Shown here piece after piece: positions 9,501 through 17,272 of a DNA stretch of 64,000 nucleotides (within the stretch, counting starts at the first letter, position 1; each line of letters begins with the position of its first letter). Both the position numbers and the translations under genes were made by a program. The notes beneath the pieces were generated by a model. That model did no database searches, was not told where the DNA came from, and was given only the letters and a program-made list of their open reading frames with translations. The stretch is from Maricaulis sp039978735 (GTDB taxonomy: Bacteria > Pseudomonadota > Alphaproteobacteria > Caulobacterales > Maricaulaceae). The stretch is taken from assembly GCF_039978735.1 (NCBI RefSeq), contig NZ_JBDWAS010000014.1:1-64000 (forward strand), in the 5' to 3' direction.

Positions 9501-9728
9501 ACGTCCTTTGCCTTCATTCTCGGCGTGACGCCTCTGGCTTTCGCTCACGGTCCCGGTGCGGAAATGCGCCAGGCCCTGGGGATTGCGGTGTTCGCCGGGA
9601 TGATCGGGGTGACCTTCTTCGGCCTGATCTTCACGCCGGTCTTCTACGTGGTCGGCCGCTGGATCTCGCGTTTCCTGCCCAGGCGCGACCATGCGGCCAT
9701 GGACGCGGAGAGCACGGACCAGGCGTGA
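6534..9728 (+). CDS. RND multidrug efflux permease (HAE1/AcrB family)
   Basis: The 1064-residue inner-membrane pump has the AcrB plan: TM1, a large periplasmic loop, TM2-6, TM7, a second loop and TM8-12. The proton-relay acids are seen in GIVVDDAIVVVENV (TM4) and the lysine in ALAAKNAILLVEF (TM10). It exports hydrophobic or amphiphilic compounds using proton motive force, with the adaptor upstream. The start is the ATG giving MRLSHFFIDRPIFA, the standard family N-terminus. Length is normal. Expression is probably controlled by the divergent TetR repressor. The substrate is unknown. Confidence 0.96.
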   Translation: MRLSHFFIDRPIFALVISVIVTLLGIFAYPQLPLSQYPEIAPPTVAITAAYPGATAEDVAEQVAAPLEQEINGVEGMLYMTSSSTADGMVQISVTFQPGTDIDTAQVKVQNRVNRAEPRLPEIVRQTGVSVEAQSTGFLLILSLRSTDGTLDTDYIGNYANTRVRDRLLRLDGVGDVQVFGAGNYSMRVWIDPDRAAAHGLTASDVVAALREQNIQATGGILGQPPYGAGDAPSFQVPVQVRGRLIEAEEFGNVVVRRNEDGAVTRLEDVARVELGTETYLVRGYFDQRPGVAMAIIQQPGANALNTASAVLREIEAAEAEFPEGMDYIIPYNPTEFVEASVHAVQRTLIEAVFLVVLVIIVFLQTWRAALIPIIAIPVSIVGVFAVQLALGFSINSLSLFAMVLAVGIVVDDAIVVVENVERLIREGNSPRIAARKSMTEVGGALIAMSLVLISVFIPTAFMGGIPGIFYRQFAVAIATAAIISLVVSLTLSPALCALLLKPHKSDAHDARPGPLAPLRFAARQFNNGFAWLSDSYGAVVSRLVRMIVIVLIAYAGLLALTGWRLSETPTGFIPDQDQGFLIGIVQLPPGASLERTDEVMARVQSAVAETEGVDGMAAIVGLDGATFSLNSSGSTMFIRLDPIEERQGHPGMSAQELSMQLTGMLAQIVPEGRAFIIAPPPVQGLGNGGGFKVIVQDRTGQGLNTLGQVAWQIIGAANQDPRLTQVFTDFSTDSPRVRVDVDRDRAQRLGVDPASVYSALGTYLGSTYVNDFNYQGRTYRVTAQAEAEARDDIADIGRLRVSGRDGELVPIASVASITTESGPVRVVRHNNFTAVEIQGQAMPGVASGTALDAMEDILEANLPPGFGYEWTEIAYQEKAAGDSGLMIFAFAVVFVFLVLAAQYEAFTLPWAVIFIVPMCILAAMVGINLTGLDNNILTQVGLIVLIALAAKNAILLVEFARQAEDEAGSDRFKAAAQAARIRLRPILMTSFAFILGVTPLAFAHGPGAEMRQALGIAVFAGMIGVTFFGLIFTPVFYVVGRWISRFLPRRDHAAMDAESTDQA

Positions 9729-9753
9729 CCGGGGCGACAGGAAGGTGACACGG

Positions 9754-9789
9754 GAAAGGCCCGCCGGTTCGACCGGCGGGCCTTTCTTT
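9754..9789 (+). terminator. terminator after the RND pump
   Basis: A 15-bp stem GAAAGGCCCGCCGGT with its perfect complement (9754-9768, 9772-9786), a TCG loop and a T-rich tail. Because the stem begins with A and ends with T runs it may also serve the convergent protease gene ending at 9814. Confidence 0.88.
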
Positions 9790-9813
9790 CGTGCGGTGCT
9801 CCGATAGAGCCGG

Positions 9814-12486
9814 TCAGGCGTCGAGCGCTGCCGCGATCCGCTCGCGGATATAGCGGCGATGCGCCCGTGTCTCGGCATCCAGCCAGACATCCCAGCCGTG
9901 ATTCATGCCGGCGATCCGGCGCAGCGTGTCACGCACGGCAACCGCCGGAACATGCTGCAGCGAGGACGCCTCTTCGACGGCGATCAGCCGGTCGATATAC
10001 TGGATCTGCAGATTGCGCCGGTAGACATTGGGGCGGCCCCAGGGATCGCCCTTGAATATCTCCCGTGTGAGATCGTTCAGCATGGCGTGGGTGGAATAGT
10101 CGCCGCCATAGGCCAGGCTGTCGGTCAGCCGGTTCAGCACGCGCGGATGCAGAAGGTGCGCGAGCACCGAATTCTGGGCATCGCGGACATAGGCCTGGAC
10201 ACGCGGCTCCTCGGCCCGGCGCAGGGCGTCGAACCCCCGCCGTTCCGGCTGCAGCCGGGCAATCAGTTCCGGCGGAAAGTCGAAGGCATCCGGTCCGAAC
10301 ACGGTCTCGCCCAGCGTGCGCAGGGCGCGGCGTTGTTCTGCTGCTGAGACCGGGACGAAGGGCGCCTCGGCGGCGCCGGGCTGGCCGACGACCGAGCGGT
10401 CGACATAGACCCCGCCGACATAGCGCGACACGATCCCGCCGGCCTGTTTCCACATCCCCATCAGCACACCGAAGGCCGCGCGGGTCTCGGCCCAGCTTTC
10501 ACCGTCCTGCGGGACGGTCTCGACCAGTCCGGCCATGGTGGTCCGGGCGACATCGACCTGCCGCGCGGCGAAGCCGATCGGGTCGTTGGACAGGGAGTAG
10601 GTGTTCACCCGGGGATCGATACCGCGGCCCGGCACCCGCACGGCGTCGGCATCATTGCCGAAGACGTGCTCGGGCAGGCTCGACAGGGCTAGCAGGGCAT
10701 TGCGCGCCCCGGTCTCACCGATCTCAGGCGCATAGCCGAAACGGATCGCCCAGCTGTCATAGGGTCCCGGCAGGCCCGGGAAGAACGGGCCCTGGCTCTC
10801 GCCGGCCGCGGCCAGATTGACGCCGGGATAGTCCATCACCGACGCCGACAGGCGGCGCTCGGCGCGCGGATCGCCGCTGGCCAGGGTCTCCAGATCGCCG
10901 AAATAGGAGGCCATCATGTTGTGGGTCAGGCCCAGCGTATGGCCGACCTCGTGCGCCACCATCCAGCTCAGCCCCTGTTCGATGATCGTATTGGGGTCGA
11001 TATCCGGGCGATGGCCGGCGCGAGCGGCGGCGACGGCGGCCAGGCGTGCAAAGGCGGTCGAGCGGGCCATGTGCATGCCGGCCTCGCAGGCCTCGTCGAT
11101 ATCGGCGGCGCTGATCGCGGCCAGCGCGTCGCTGTCGAGGGCGGCTTCGGACGCTGCGGCGGCACTGCCGTCGCCGACTGGCGGAAAGAGATCGGCCGTC
11201 TGCACCCAGCGCTGGACCGCGGCGTGCTCGATGACGATGTCCGCGCCCAGGATCTCGCCGGTCAGAGGATTGGTGAAGCGGGGGCCATAGCCACCGAAGA
11301 TCGGGTGGGGCGATGCGATCCAGCGGATCACATTGTAGCGCACATCGCCTGCATCCCAGGCCGCGTCGTCCGGCTGGATATCGACCTGGATCGCATTGCG
11401 GAAGCCGGCGGCTTCGAAGACCGGATTCCAGGCCAGGACGGCATCGCGGATCACGTCGCGGTATTCCAGCGGTGTGGTGTTCTCGATCCAGAATGTAATC
11501 GGCTGGACGACATCGGAAACCTCGGCGTCCGGATCGGTTTTCTCCAGCCGCCAGCGCTGGATCAGATCGTCGACCGGGCTGCCATCGACCCGCGTCAGAT
11601 TGGTGCGGCGTTCCGTGAAGAAGCCGACGCGCGGATCGGCGCGGCGGGGCGTGAAGCCATCGTCTGGCATACGCACAAATGTGTGCTGCACCACGGTCGT
11701 GTCCGACGAGCTTTCCGGCGTGCTCGCCCCGCTCCAGTCGAACACGAACTCGGTGACGATCTCGGTATTGTCCTCGTAATTGCGGATCGAGCGGATATTG
11801 GTCTTGCGGGCGTTCAGCGTGCCCGGCCGTACGCCGAGGGCGCGGCCCATGGCCGAGGCCTGGCCGATGCGGACCAGGGAGTTTGTCATGAAGAGGTCGT
11901 TGGCGCGGACGATGACCCGGTTGGAGCGGCGGCTTTCGGAGACGACTTCCAGACTGGCCAGCACGGTGAAGGGCACATTGGTGCCTTCCGCGCGGGTGAG
12001 GGGCGAATCCGGATCCATGACATAGTCGGTATTGCGGCGAACAACATCGACATGGCGGAACCGCCGGCGGAAGGAGACCACCGCGTTCTCGCCCATCAGG
12101 CCGGCCATGCGCATGCCGTCCCGGCGCGAACCGTCATGGACATAGCTGAAATAGATGTACTCTTCGCCGAGCTCGTCTTCGGTCAGCTCCAGGAAGAGCT
12201 CGCCGGTCTGGATGTCGCGGTAGAATTTCAGGAGGCCGGGGAAGGGGCGTTTGCGCTCGAGGAAGTCGTTCCATTCCTCGACGTCTTCCACGATCTGGGT
12301 CTCGCCGACGCACTGGGTCCGGTCTTCCAGCGTACAAGCGAGGGATTCAACGACCTGGACCGCGGGGCGGGCATCGGACCGTCCATCCGGGTCCTCGGTC
12401 TGGATCAATGCGGCTGCGGGGCCGCCGGTCAGTCCCAGAATGATGGCCGCAACTGCCAGGCCGGCCATCCGTATCGTGTTCGCCAT
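9814..12486 (-). CDS. exported zinc metalloprotease (DUF5117/DUF4953, metzincin-like)
   Basis: This 890-residue protein has a signal peptide (MANTIRMAGLAVAAIILGLT, cut near AAA) and so acts outside the cytoplasm. The catalytic zinc site is HEVGHTLGLTH at about residues 512-522, the extended HExxHxxGxxH metzincin form, followed by SVMDYP, a probable Met-turn. The N-terminal half matches the DUF5117 arrangement and the C-terminal third a DUF4953-like region common in marine Bacteroidetes and Alphaproteobacteria. The ATG at 12486 is supported by a strong GGAGAGGAG ribosome site; the longer frame is not coding-like. Peptide scavenging is a reasonable inferred role. Confidence 0.88.
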   Translation of the reverse strand: MANTIRMAGLAVAAIILGLTGGPAAALIQTEDPDGRSDARPAVQVVESLACTLEDRTQCVGETQIVEDVEEWNDFLERKRPFPGLLKFYRDIQTGELFLELTEDELGEEYIYFSYVHDGSRRDGMRMAGLMGENAVVSFRRRFRHVDVVRRNTDYVMDPDSPLTRAEGTNVPFTVLASLEVVSESRRSNRVIVRANDLFMTNSLVRIGQASAMGRALGVRPGTLNARKTNIRSIRNYEDNTEIVTEFVFDWSGASTPESSSDTTVVQHTFVRMPDDGFTPRRADPRVGFFTERRTNLTRVDGSPVDDLIQRWRLEKTDPDAEVSDVVQPITFWIENTTPLEYRDVIRDAVLAWNPVFEAAGFRNAIQVDIQPDDAAWDAGDVRYNVIRWIASPHPIFGGYGPRFTNPLTGEILGADIVIEHAAVQRWVQTADLFPPVGDGSAAAASEAALDSDALAAISAADIDEACEAGMHMARSTAFARLAAVAAARAGHRPDIDPNTIIEQGLSWMVAHEVGHTLGLTHNMMASYFGDLETLASGDPRAERRLSASVMDYPGVNLAAAGESQGPFFPGLPGPYDSWAIRFGYAPEIGETGARNALLALSSLPEHVFGNDADAVRVPGRGIDPRVNTYSLSNDPIGFAARQVDVARTTMAGLVETVPQDGESWAETRAAFGVLMGMWKQAGGIVSRYVGGVYVDRSVVGQPGAAEAPFVPVSAAEQRRALRTLGETVFGPDAFDFPPELIARLQPERRGFDALRRAEEPRVQAYVRDAQNSVLAHLLHPRVLNRLTDSLAYGGDYSTHAMLNDLTREIFKGDPWGRPNVYRRNLQIQYIDRLIAVEEASSLQHVPAVAVRDTLRRIAGMNHGWDVWLDAETRAHRRYIRERIAAALDA

Positions 12487-12862
12487 CCGGGGTGCTCCTC
12501 TCTCCGGGTCACATATCGCCGGACGCACGACTCCCGTGCGCTTCCGGCCCGTCTCCTGTCCGCGAAAAAACCGCCATCCACTCCGCCGGTGCCCACAAGC
12601 GGCCGCGGCAAGGCTCTGCCTTGCTGATACCCGTACGGGACACATTCTGGCGGGAAACACACTCCGGTCCGGCTGGCTTTTCCGCCTCCTCGCACGCTTG
12701 CATGCGGAGCCGTACGCCAGCTTGTCGGTTTCATGACCCTTTCAGGGCCGCTGGACCGGGCATTTACCCTGGTTGATTGGAGGCATAACGCGACCGGGCG
12801 CCGCGAGGCCAGTCATTTCGCATGAAAAGCGTCAGAATCCGGTTGTGCTTCAGGGGGTTGTG
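12487..12862. other. gene-free stretch upstream of the metalloprotease
   Basis: No convincing gene lies here. It must hold the minus-strand promoter of the metalloprotease. A short hairpin GCAAGG-CTCTG-CCTTGC occurs near 12607-12623. Frames crossing the stretch are Arg/Ser-rich and lack a ribosome site. Confidence 0.5.
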
Positions 12863-14329
12863 TCAGGAAACGTGCAATCCGGGATCGGCGGCCCAGAGAT
12901 GTTGGGCGGCATAGGCCCGCCAGGGACGCCAGCGTTCGGCGCGCCGGGCCATGGCCTCGGCAGAGGGGCGCGTCCCGTCCGGTGCCGCGAGCGCTCGCAT
13001 CAGTCCGATATCCGCCGCCGGAAAGGCGTCAGGCTCGCGCAATTGCCGCAGGGCGATGTATTGCGCCGTCCATTCGCCGACGCCGCGGATCTTCCGCAGA
13101 TCGTGAATGGCCTCGTCGAGCCCGCGATGGGCATCGAACAGGTTGGGGTTCGCCAGGCTGGCCGCGGCCACCGCGCTCAGCGTTGCAGACCGGCTGCGGG
13201 GCATGCCCAGGCTCGCAAGGTCTGCATCGGCAAGGGCCGAGGCCTGCGGAAAAGTGTGGGTCAAGGGGCCGGCAGGCTCCACCAGCGGCGTTCCGTGACG
13301 GGCGACCAGCTGTCCGGCGAGGCGCGCCGCTGCAGTGACCGTGATCTGCTGGCCGAGCACGGCCCGGATCGCCAGCTCGAACCCGTCCCAGGCTCCGGGA
13401 ACCCGCAGGCCGGGCCGGCGCGCGACACGGCGGGCCAGATCCGGGTCTTCGCTCAGATGGGCGGCGATGGCGGCGGGGTCTGCGGCAAGGTCGAAGACCC
13501 GGCGGATGCGTCCGATGATACCGGGCAGGGCGGAGAGGACCGGGAAGACGATGGTCGCCCGCAGGGCATCGCCGCTGGCGGGCTCGATGCGCACATGGCC
13601 CTGGGCCCCGTCGATCTCGATCGTGCGCGCGTACGCGTTCCCGCCGACATGCTCGATACCGGCGATGGCACGCAGACGCAGGAAGTCCAGCATGGCGTCC
13701 CAGTCATAGGGCGGCTGATAGCGCAGCAGCAGGCTCAACCCGCCGGCCGTGTCGGCCGGTACAGCTTTGGCGCTCGCCCGGCGCAATTCGCCCGGCGGCC
13801 GCCCGAACATGTCGCGGAAAGTCTCGTTGAAACGCCGTATGCTCGAGAAGCCCGAGGCAAAGGCGATCTCGGCCATCGGCATGTGCGTCTCGTGGATCAG
13901 CTGTTTGGCCAGATGGATCCGCCGGGTCTGGGCGACGGCGACGGGCGAGGCGCCCAGATGCTGGTGAAACAGGCGGCGCAATTGCCGTTCGCCGACGCCG
14001 AGGCGTCCCGCGAGCTCATCCACCGAGGCCGTGTCCAGCGCGCCCTGCTCGATCAGGCGCAGGGCGCGGGAGACCGTGTTTGATGTGCCGCGCCAGGCTC
14101 CCATATCCGGCGCCGTCTCCGGCCGGCAGCGCAGGCAGGGCCGGAAGCCGGCCTCGCGCGCAGCTGCGGCAGACGGGTAGAAGACGACGTTTTGCGATTT
14201 CGGCGTTGTCGCCGGGCAGACGGGACGGCAATAGATGCCCGTCGTCTTCACCCCGGTGAAGATGCGGCCGTCGAAACGGACATCGCGCTGGGAAATGGCG
14301 CGGTAGCAGGCGTCGTGGTCGAGATCCAT
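12863..14329 (-). CDS. alkA: Ada-type regulator fused to AlkA DNA-3-methyladenine glycosylase II
   Basis: The 488-residue protein has three modules. Residues 1-75 form the Ada zinc domain with cysteines C34, C38, C65 and C68; C34 would accept methyl groups from DNA phosphotriesters. About 85-180 is an AraC helix-turn-helix pair. About 190-488 is an AlkA-like glycosylase with helix-hairpin-helix IRGVGEWTAQYIAL and catalytic aspartate D440 (FPAADIGLMRA). It should sense methylated phosphates and excise alkylated bases. The Ada methyltransferase module is absent and is supplied by the divergent ogt gene. The two genes share a roughly 150-base promoter region and probably respond together to alkylation damage. 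Confidence 0.94.
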   Translation of the reverse strand: MDLDHDACYRAISQRDVRFDGRIFTGVKTTGIYCRPVCPATTPKSQNVVFYPSAAAAREAGFRPCLRCRPETAPDMGAWRGTSNTVSRALRLIEQGALDTASVDELAGRLGVGERQLRRLFHQHLGASPVAVAQTRRIHLAKQLIHETHMPMAEIAFASGFSSIRRFNETFRDMFGRPPGELRRASAKAVPADTAGGLSLLLRYQPPYDWDAMLDFLRLRAIAGIEHVGGNAYARTIEIDGAQGHVRIEPASGDALRATIVFPVLSALPGIIGRIRRVFDLAADPAAIAAHLSEDPDLARRVARRPGLRVPGAWDGFELAIRAVLGQQITVTAAARLAGQLVARHGTPLVEPAGPLTHTFPQASALADADLASLGMPRSRSATLSAVAAASLANPNLFDAHRGLDEAIHDLRKIRGVGEWTAQYIALRQLREPDAFPAADIGLMRALAAPDGTRPSAEAMARRAERWRPWRAYAAQHLWAADPGLHVS

Positions 14330-14481
14330 GCCTCAAGGCTTGCCCGGGCCGGCCGGACTGTCTAGCGGTTTTCGGACATGGATGTGCAGGTCTGGCGGAC
14401 GCCGGGCATCATGTCCGGAAACCGCCAGTCGAGAACGCCGGTCTGGTACAATGTACGCTGCGAGCCCTATCGGAGAACAGC

Positions 14482-15045
14482 ATGCCAGCATCGGACATTC
14501 TGCCGGATTTTCTGATCGAGCAGATCGACACGCCGATCGGCCTGACCTTTCTGGTGTCAGACCGGTCGGGCACTTTGCACGCCGTTGACTGGGACGATCA
14601 CGTCGAACGGCTGCACCGGCAGCTGGAGCGGCGTTATGGCGCGGATCTGTCACTGAGCGAGGCGGATACGCCTAGCGCAGCGCGCCGGGCGCTCGAGGCC
14701 TATTTCGCGGGCGACCTCACAGCCCTGGACGGGATTTCTGTCGAAGGAGCGGGCACCGATTTCCAGCGGGATGTCTGGCGGGCCCTGCGTGACATACCGG
14801 TCGGGCAGACGATCAGCTATGGCGAGCTGGCCCGGCGTATCGACCGGCCGAAGGCGGTGCGGGCCGTCGGCCTGGCCAATGGCGCCAATCCCATTCCGAT
14901 TGTCGTGCCCTGTCACCGGGTCATCGGCGCCAATGCCTCATTGACCGGGTTCGGGGGCGGTCTGGATCGCAAGCGCTGGCTGCTGGCGCATGAAGGTGTG
15001 GATGCGGCCCGCTGGGGCGAACCCCGGCAGGCCGCACTGTTTTAG
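14482..15045 (+). CDS. ogt: methylated-DNA-[protein]-cysteine S-methyltransferase
   Basis: This 187-residue suicide enzyme removes methyl groups from O6-methylguanine. The active-site PCHR motif has its acceptor Cys at about residue 144 (IPIVVPCHRVIGA), preceded by the helix-turn-helix segment ISYGELARRIDRPKAVRAVGLANG. The length and N-terminal beta domain fit the Ogt type. It is divergent from the Ada-AlkA gene and together they split the job of classical Ada into two proteins. The ATG at 14482 gives a normal N-terminus. It is followed within five bases by the palindromic repeat array. Confidence 0.95.
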   Translation: MPASDILPDFLIEQIDTPIGLTFLVSDRSGTLHAVDWDDHVERLHRQLERRYGADLSLSEADTPSAARRALEAYFAGDLTALDGISVEGAGTDFQRDVWRALRDIPVGQTISYGELARRIDRPKAVRAVGLANGANPIPIVVPCHRVIGANASLTGFGGGLDRKRWLLAHEGVDAARWGEPRQAALF

Positions 15046-15049
15046 AATC

Positions 15050-15225
15050 TTGAGTGGTCGCGTGATCGAAGCGGTGAACCGGTCCTCACTTCACCTGATC
15101 ACGCTCGATTTGAGCGGTCGCGCGATCGAACCGCTGAACCGGTTCCCACTTCACCTGATCGCGCTCGATTTGAGCGGTCGCGTGATCGAACCGGTGAACC
15201 GGTCCCCACTTCACCTGATCACGCT
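15050..15225. repeat. three tandem 60-bp palindromic repeats
   Basis: Three units with an exact 60-base period fill the space between the convergent ogt and S41 peptidase genes. Each unit carries inverted arms GCGTGATC/GATCACGC (copies 1 and 3) or GCGCGATC/GATCGCGC (copy 2), and inside them GGTGAA/TTCACC (one mismatch in copy 2). The paired change in copy 2 keeps the outer stem intact, which supports a selected hairpin. The core CCGGTCCCCACTTCACC resembles the palindrome at 802-842. The array abuts both stop codons and may terminate both transcripts. One frame reads as 20-residue peptide repeats, but I see no sign of translation. Confidence 0.9.
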
Positions 15226-16542
15226 CTACCGGGAACGCGGGTAGTTGCGGCTGCCCGAACCGGCGATCTGCATTTCCAGCTGGCCGACATTTCCGGCCTC
15301 GTCCGGCGTGAAGACGAAGCGATAGCTGTTATTGCCGGGGATGGCGAAGCGATGGTTCCCGACGGGCAGCAATTCCACCGGCGAGCCGCCTTCACGCGTA
15401 TAGACGAGCGTGCCGTCAGCGGTGTCGAAGTGGCGATTGCCGTAAGTGCCCGCATAGCGGCGCAGCTGGCGCGACGCGACGGCAACGGGTTCGCGCTGAG
15501 CGGCCAGCAGTTCGCGCGCCCATTCCACGTCCTGATGCCCCGCACTGTCGGCGTCATGGGAGGCCAGCAGCGTCTCATAGAGACGGTCGAGCGCTGTCTC
15601 CAGTGCGTCACCGGCCGGAACGGCTATGTCCGGCGTGACGCCGGTGCCTTCCCAATTGGTCCCGGTGATCGGGTTTCGGGCCGAGCCGGTGGAGATGAAA
15701 ACCGCATAGCCTTCCGGCGTGAAGAAGGTCGAACCCGGATTGCCGGCGCCGTGGGTGGTCTCACCGATAATGGTGGCGCGCTCCATGGCTTTCAGGTGGT
15801 AGGGGAAGGCCTCGCCGGCCGATCCGGTATTGCCCGAGGTCAGGACGATCAGGGGCACGTCGGGGCGGTTGCCGGCCGGATGGACCGGCAGCGACCACAA
15901 CTGGTCGGGATAGGGCAGGTCGCGCGCGACGAAGGTGTTGATCACCACCGGCTCCTCGGGGTCGAGGAAGTGGCTGATCAGGTATTGCACCATCGAGGGC
16001 GCGCCGCCGACATTCTGGCGCAGGTCGAAGATCACGGCATCGGTATTGGCGATGAATTCGAGTGCGGCGCGGGCCGTGCTTTCCGCCGGCTGGATCGGCG
16101 CAAACTGGCGCAGGTCGATATAGCCGATATTGCCCGGCAGGATGTCGATATCGGCAAAGCCGAAATTCTCGCGCCGCAGGCCGGCCCAGGGGTCGGCAGG
16201 ACGTTCCGGGGCCTCACCGGCCTCGGCAGCTTCGCGGCGTGCGATGATTTCCGCAGCCCGTTCCGGACCGATATAGCGGACGGAGAAGTGCCGGTCCTCG
16301 GCGTGCAGCCGGCCGGTAAGCGCAGACGCGAGCGCGTCAGGGGATGTATCTTCACCGAAGGCGCCTGCAGCCGCTTCGCTGCGCAGGGCTTCGGCGATCT
16401 CGCGGGCGCGGGCCTCGTCGTAATAATTCGCTTCGATAACATCCGCGAGCGCGTTGATCGCGTCCTCGTCACGCGCCTCGGCCAGCCCGTTGCCGAGACT
16501 GGCCAGCATCAGAGCCGTGCCGGCAAGCGCAAATGTCTTCAT
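15226..16542 (-). CDS. exported S41 family (C-terminal processing-like) serine peptidase
   Basis: The 438-residue protein has a signal peptide (MKTFALAGTALMLASLGNGL). A short helical N-terminal domain precedes the S41 core, in which VPLIVLTSGNTGSAGEAFPYH carries the probable nucleophile S241 and ERATIIGETTHGAG the following strand. There is no obvious PDZ domain, so it resembles the IRBP/tricorn-core type S41 peptidases rather than CtpA. About 90 C-terminal residues form a beta-rich domain like those following peptidases in this group. It acts in the periplasm or outside; the substrate is unknown. Its stop codon touches the repeat array. Confidence 0.88.
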   Translation of the reverse strand: MKTFALAGTALMLASLGNGLAEARDEDAINALADVIEANYYDEARAREIAEALRSEAAAGAFGEDTSPDALASALTGRLHAEDRHFSVRYIGPERAAEIIARREAAEAGEAPERPADPWAGLRRENFGFADIDILPGNIGYIDLRQFAPIQPAESTARAALEFIANTDAVIFDLRQNVGGAPSMVQYLISHFLDPEEPVVINTFVARDLPYPDQLWSLPVHPAGNRPDVPLIVLTSGNTGSAGEAFPYHLKAMERATIIGETTHGAGNPGSTFFTPEGYAVFISTGSARNPITGTNWEGTGVTPDIAVPAGDALETALDRLYETLLASHDADSAGHQDVEWARELLAAQREPVAVASRQLRRYAGTYGNRHFDTADGTLVYTREGGSPVELLPVGNHRFAIPGNNSYRFVFTPDEAGNVGQLEMQIAGSGSRNYPRSR

Positions 16543-16609
16543 GAAATCCCTCCCTGTTTGTTGCGGCCAAATAGGGGGCGCCGATCCTTCCCGGACAACT
16601 TAATTCGGG

Positions 16610-16645
16610 GTCACACGAGGGTAAGCCCGGTGTCACGCAGGGTGA
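16610..16645. promoter_or_regulatory. direct repeats upstream of the curlin gene
   Basis: GTCACACGAGGGTAA (16610-16624) and GTCACGCAGGGTGA (16632-16645) are related direct repeats 22 bases apart, about two helical turns, ending about 100 bases before the curlin start. They could be paired activator sites. There is no independent support. Confidence 0.35.
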
Positions 16646-16748
16646 CTTTGAGATGAACCATCGCCTCAGACTGCGCTCAGCCTCGGCTTGCTAGACCGGT
16701 GTGCATGAAAGGCCGCCGCATGGAGCCGGCCCCCGACAGGGAGACAGG

Positions 16749-17267
16749 ATGATGACCTTCTCGAAGATGATGCTCGCCGGGGCCGCTCTGGCCTCGATCG
16801 CTTTCGCCGCAGGCGAGGTCGATGCCCAATCGCGCTCGCGCGTCAGCGTGGAACAGTCCGGCTATGGGAATATGGTGGAGGGCCGCTTCGACGGCTGGCG
16901 CAACCGGGCCCGGATCGCCCAGCGTGGCGACCAGAACGCGGCCGCAGCCCGCCAGGACGGCTATCGCAACCGGCTCGATATCCGCCAGCAGGGTTATGAC
17001 AACTGGCAGGATGTGCTGCAGGCGGGCCTCGCCAATCGCGCGCTGACCCGCCAGTTCGGCGACAACCTGACCGGGTCGGTCTATCAGTCCGGCAATGGCA
17101 ATCTGGTCGGTGTCGCACAGGTGGGCGAAGGTCACACCGCGCACACCGTGCAAGAGGGCAATGGCAATATCCTCGGCGTGCTTCAGATCGGCAGCGGCCA
17201 GCACACGACCTATCACCAGATCGGTGACGGAAATGCCGACATCGTCGTGCAGTTCGGCTGGGACTGA
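16749..17267 (+). CDS. secreted curlin-repeat (CsgA-like) amyloid protein
   Basis: This 172-residue protein has a signal peptide (to about residue 26, VDAQ) and then consists of repeats with an exact 22-residue period from about residue 35 to the end. Each unit follows the curli pattern Q-x-G-x(4)-N followed by Q-x-G-x(2)-N (for example AQRGDQN... and RQDGYRN at 57-73). Five full units and partial ends are visible, as in CsgA/CsgB. It probably forms extracellular functional amyloid fibres for surface attachment. No csgE, csgF or csgG export gene lies nearby. It faces a LuxR-type response regulator gene 5 bases away, a possible link to control. The ATG at 16749 starts the signal peptide; a second ATG follows directly. 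Confidence 0.88.
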   Translation: MMTFSKMMLAGAALASIAFAAGEVDAQSRSRVSVEQSGYGNMVEGRFDGWRNRARIAQRGDQNAAAARQDGYRNRLDIRQQGYDNWQDVLQAGLANRALTRQFGDNLTGSVYQSGNGNLVGVAQVGEGHTAHTVQEGNGNILGVLQIGSGQHTTYHQIGDGNADIVVQFGWD

Positions 17268-17272
17268 CCGGA

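Noticed and set aside
12607..12623. GCAAGG/CCTTGC hairpin considered as a riboswitch or terminator
   Set aside because: The stem is only six pairs, has no T run, and shows no riboswitch signature.
15050..15225. Possible CRISPR array
   Set aside because: The whole 60-base unit is repeated with no unique spacers and no cas genes are present.
14990..15244. Reading frame with 20-residue peptide repeats across the 60-bp array
   Set aside because: It arises because 60 is a multiple of three; it starts inside ogt, has no ribosome site, and the arm covariation points to DNA/RNA structure.
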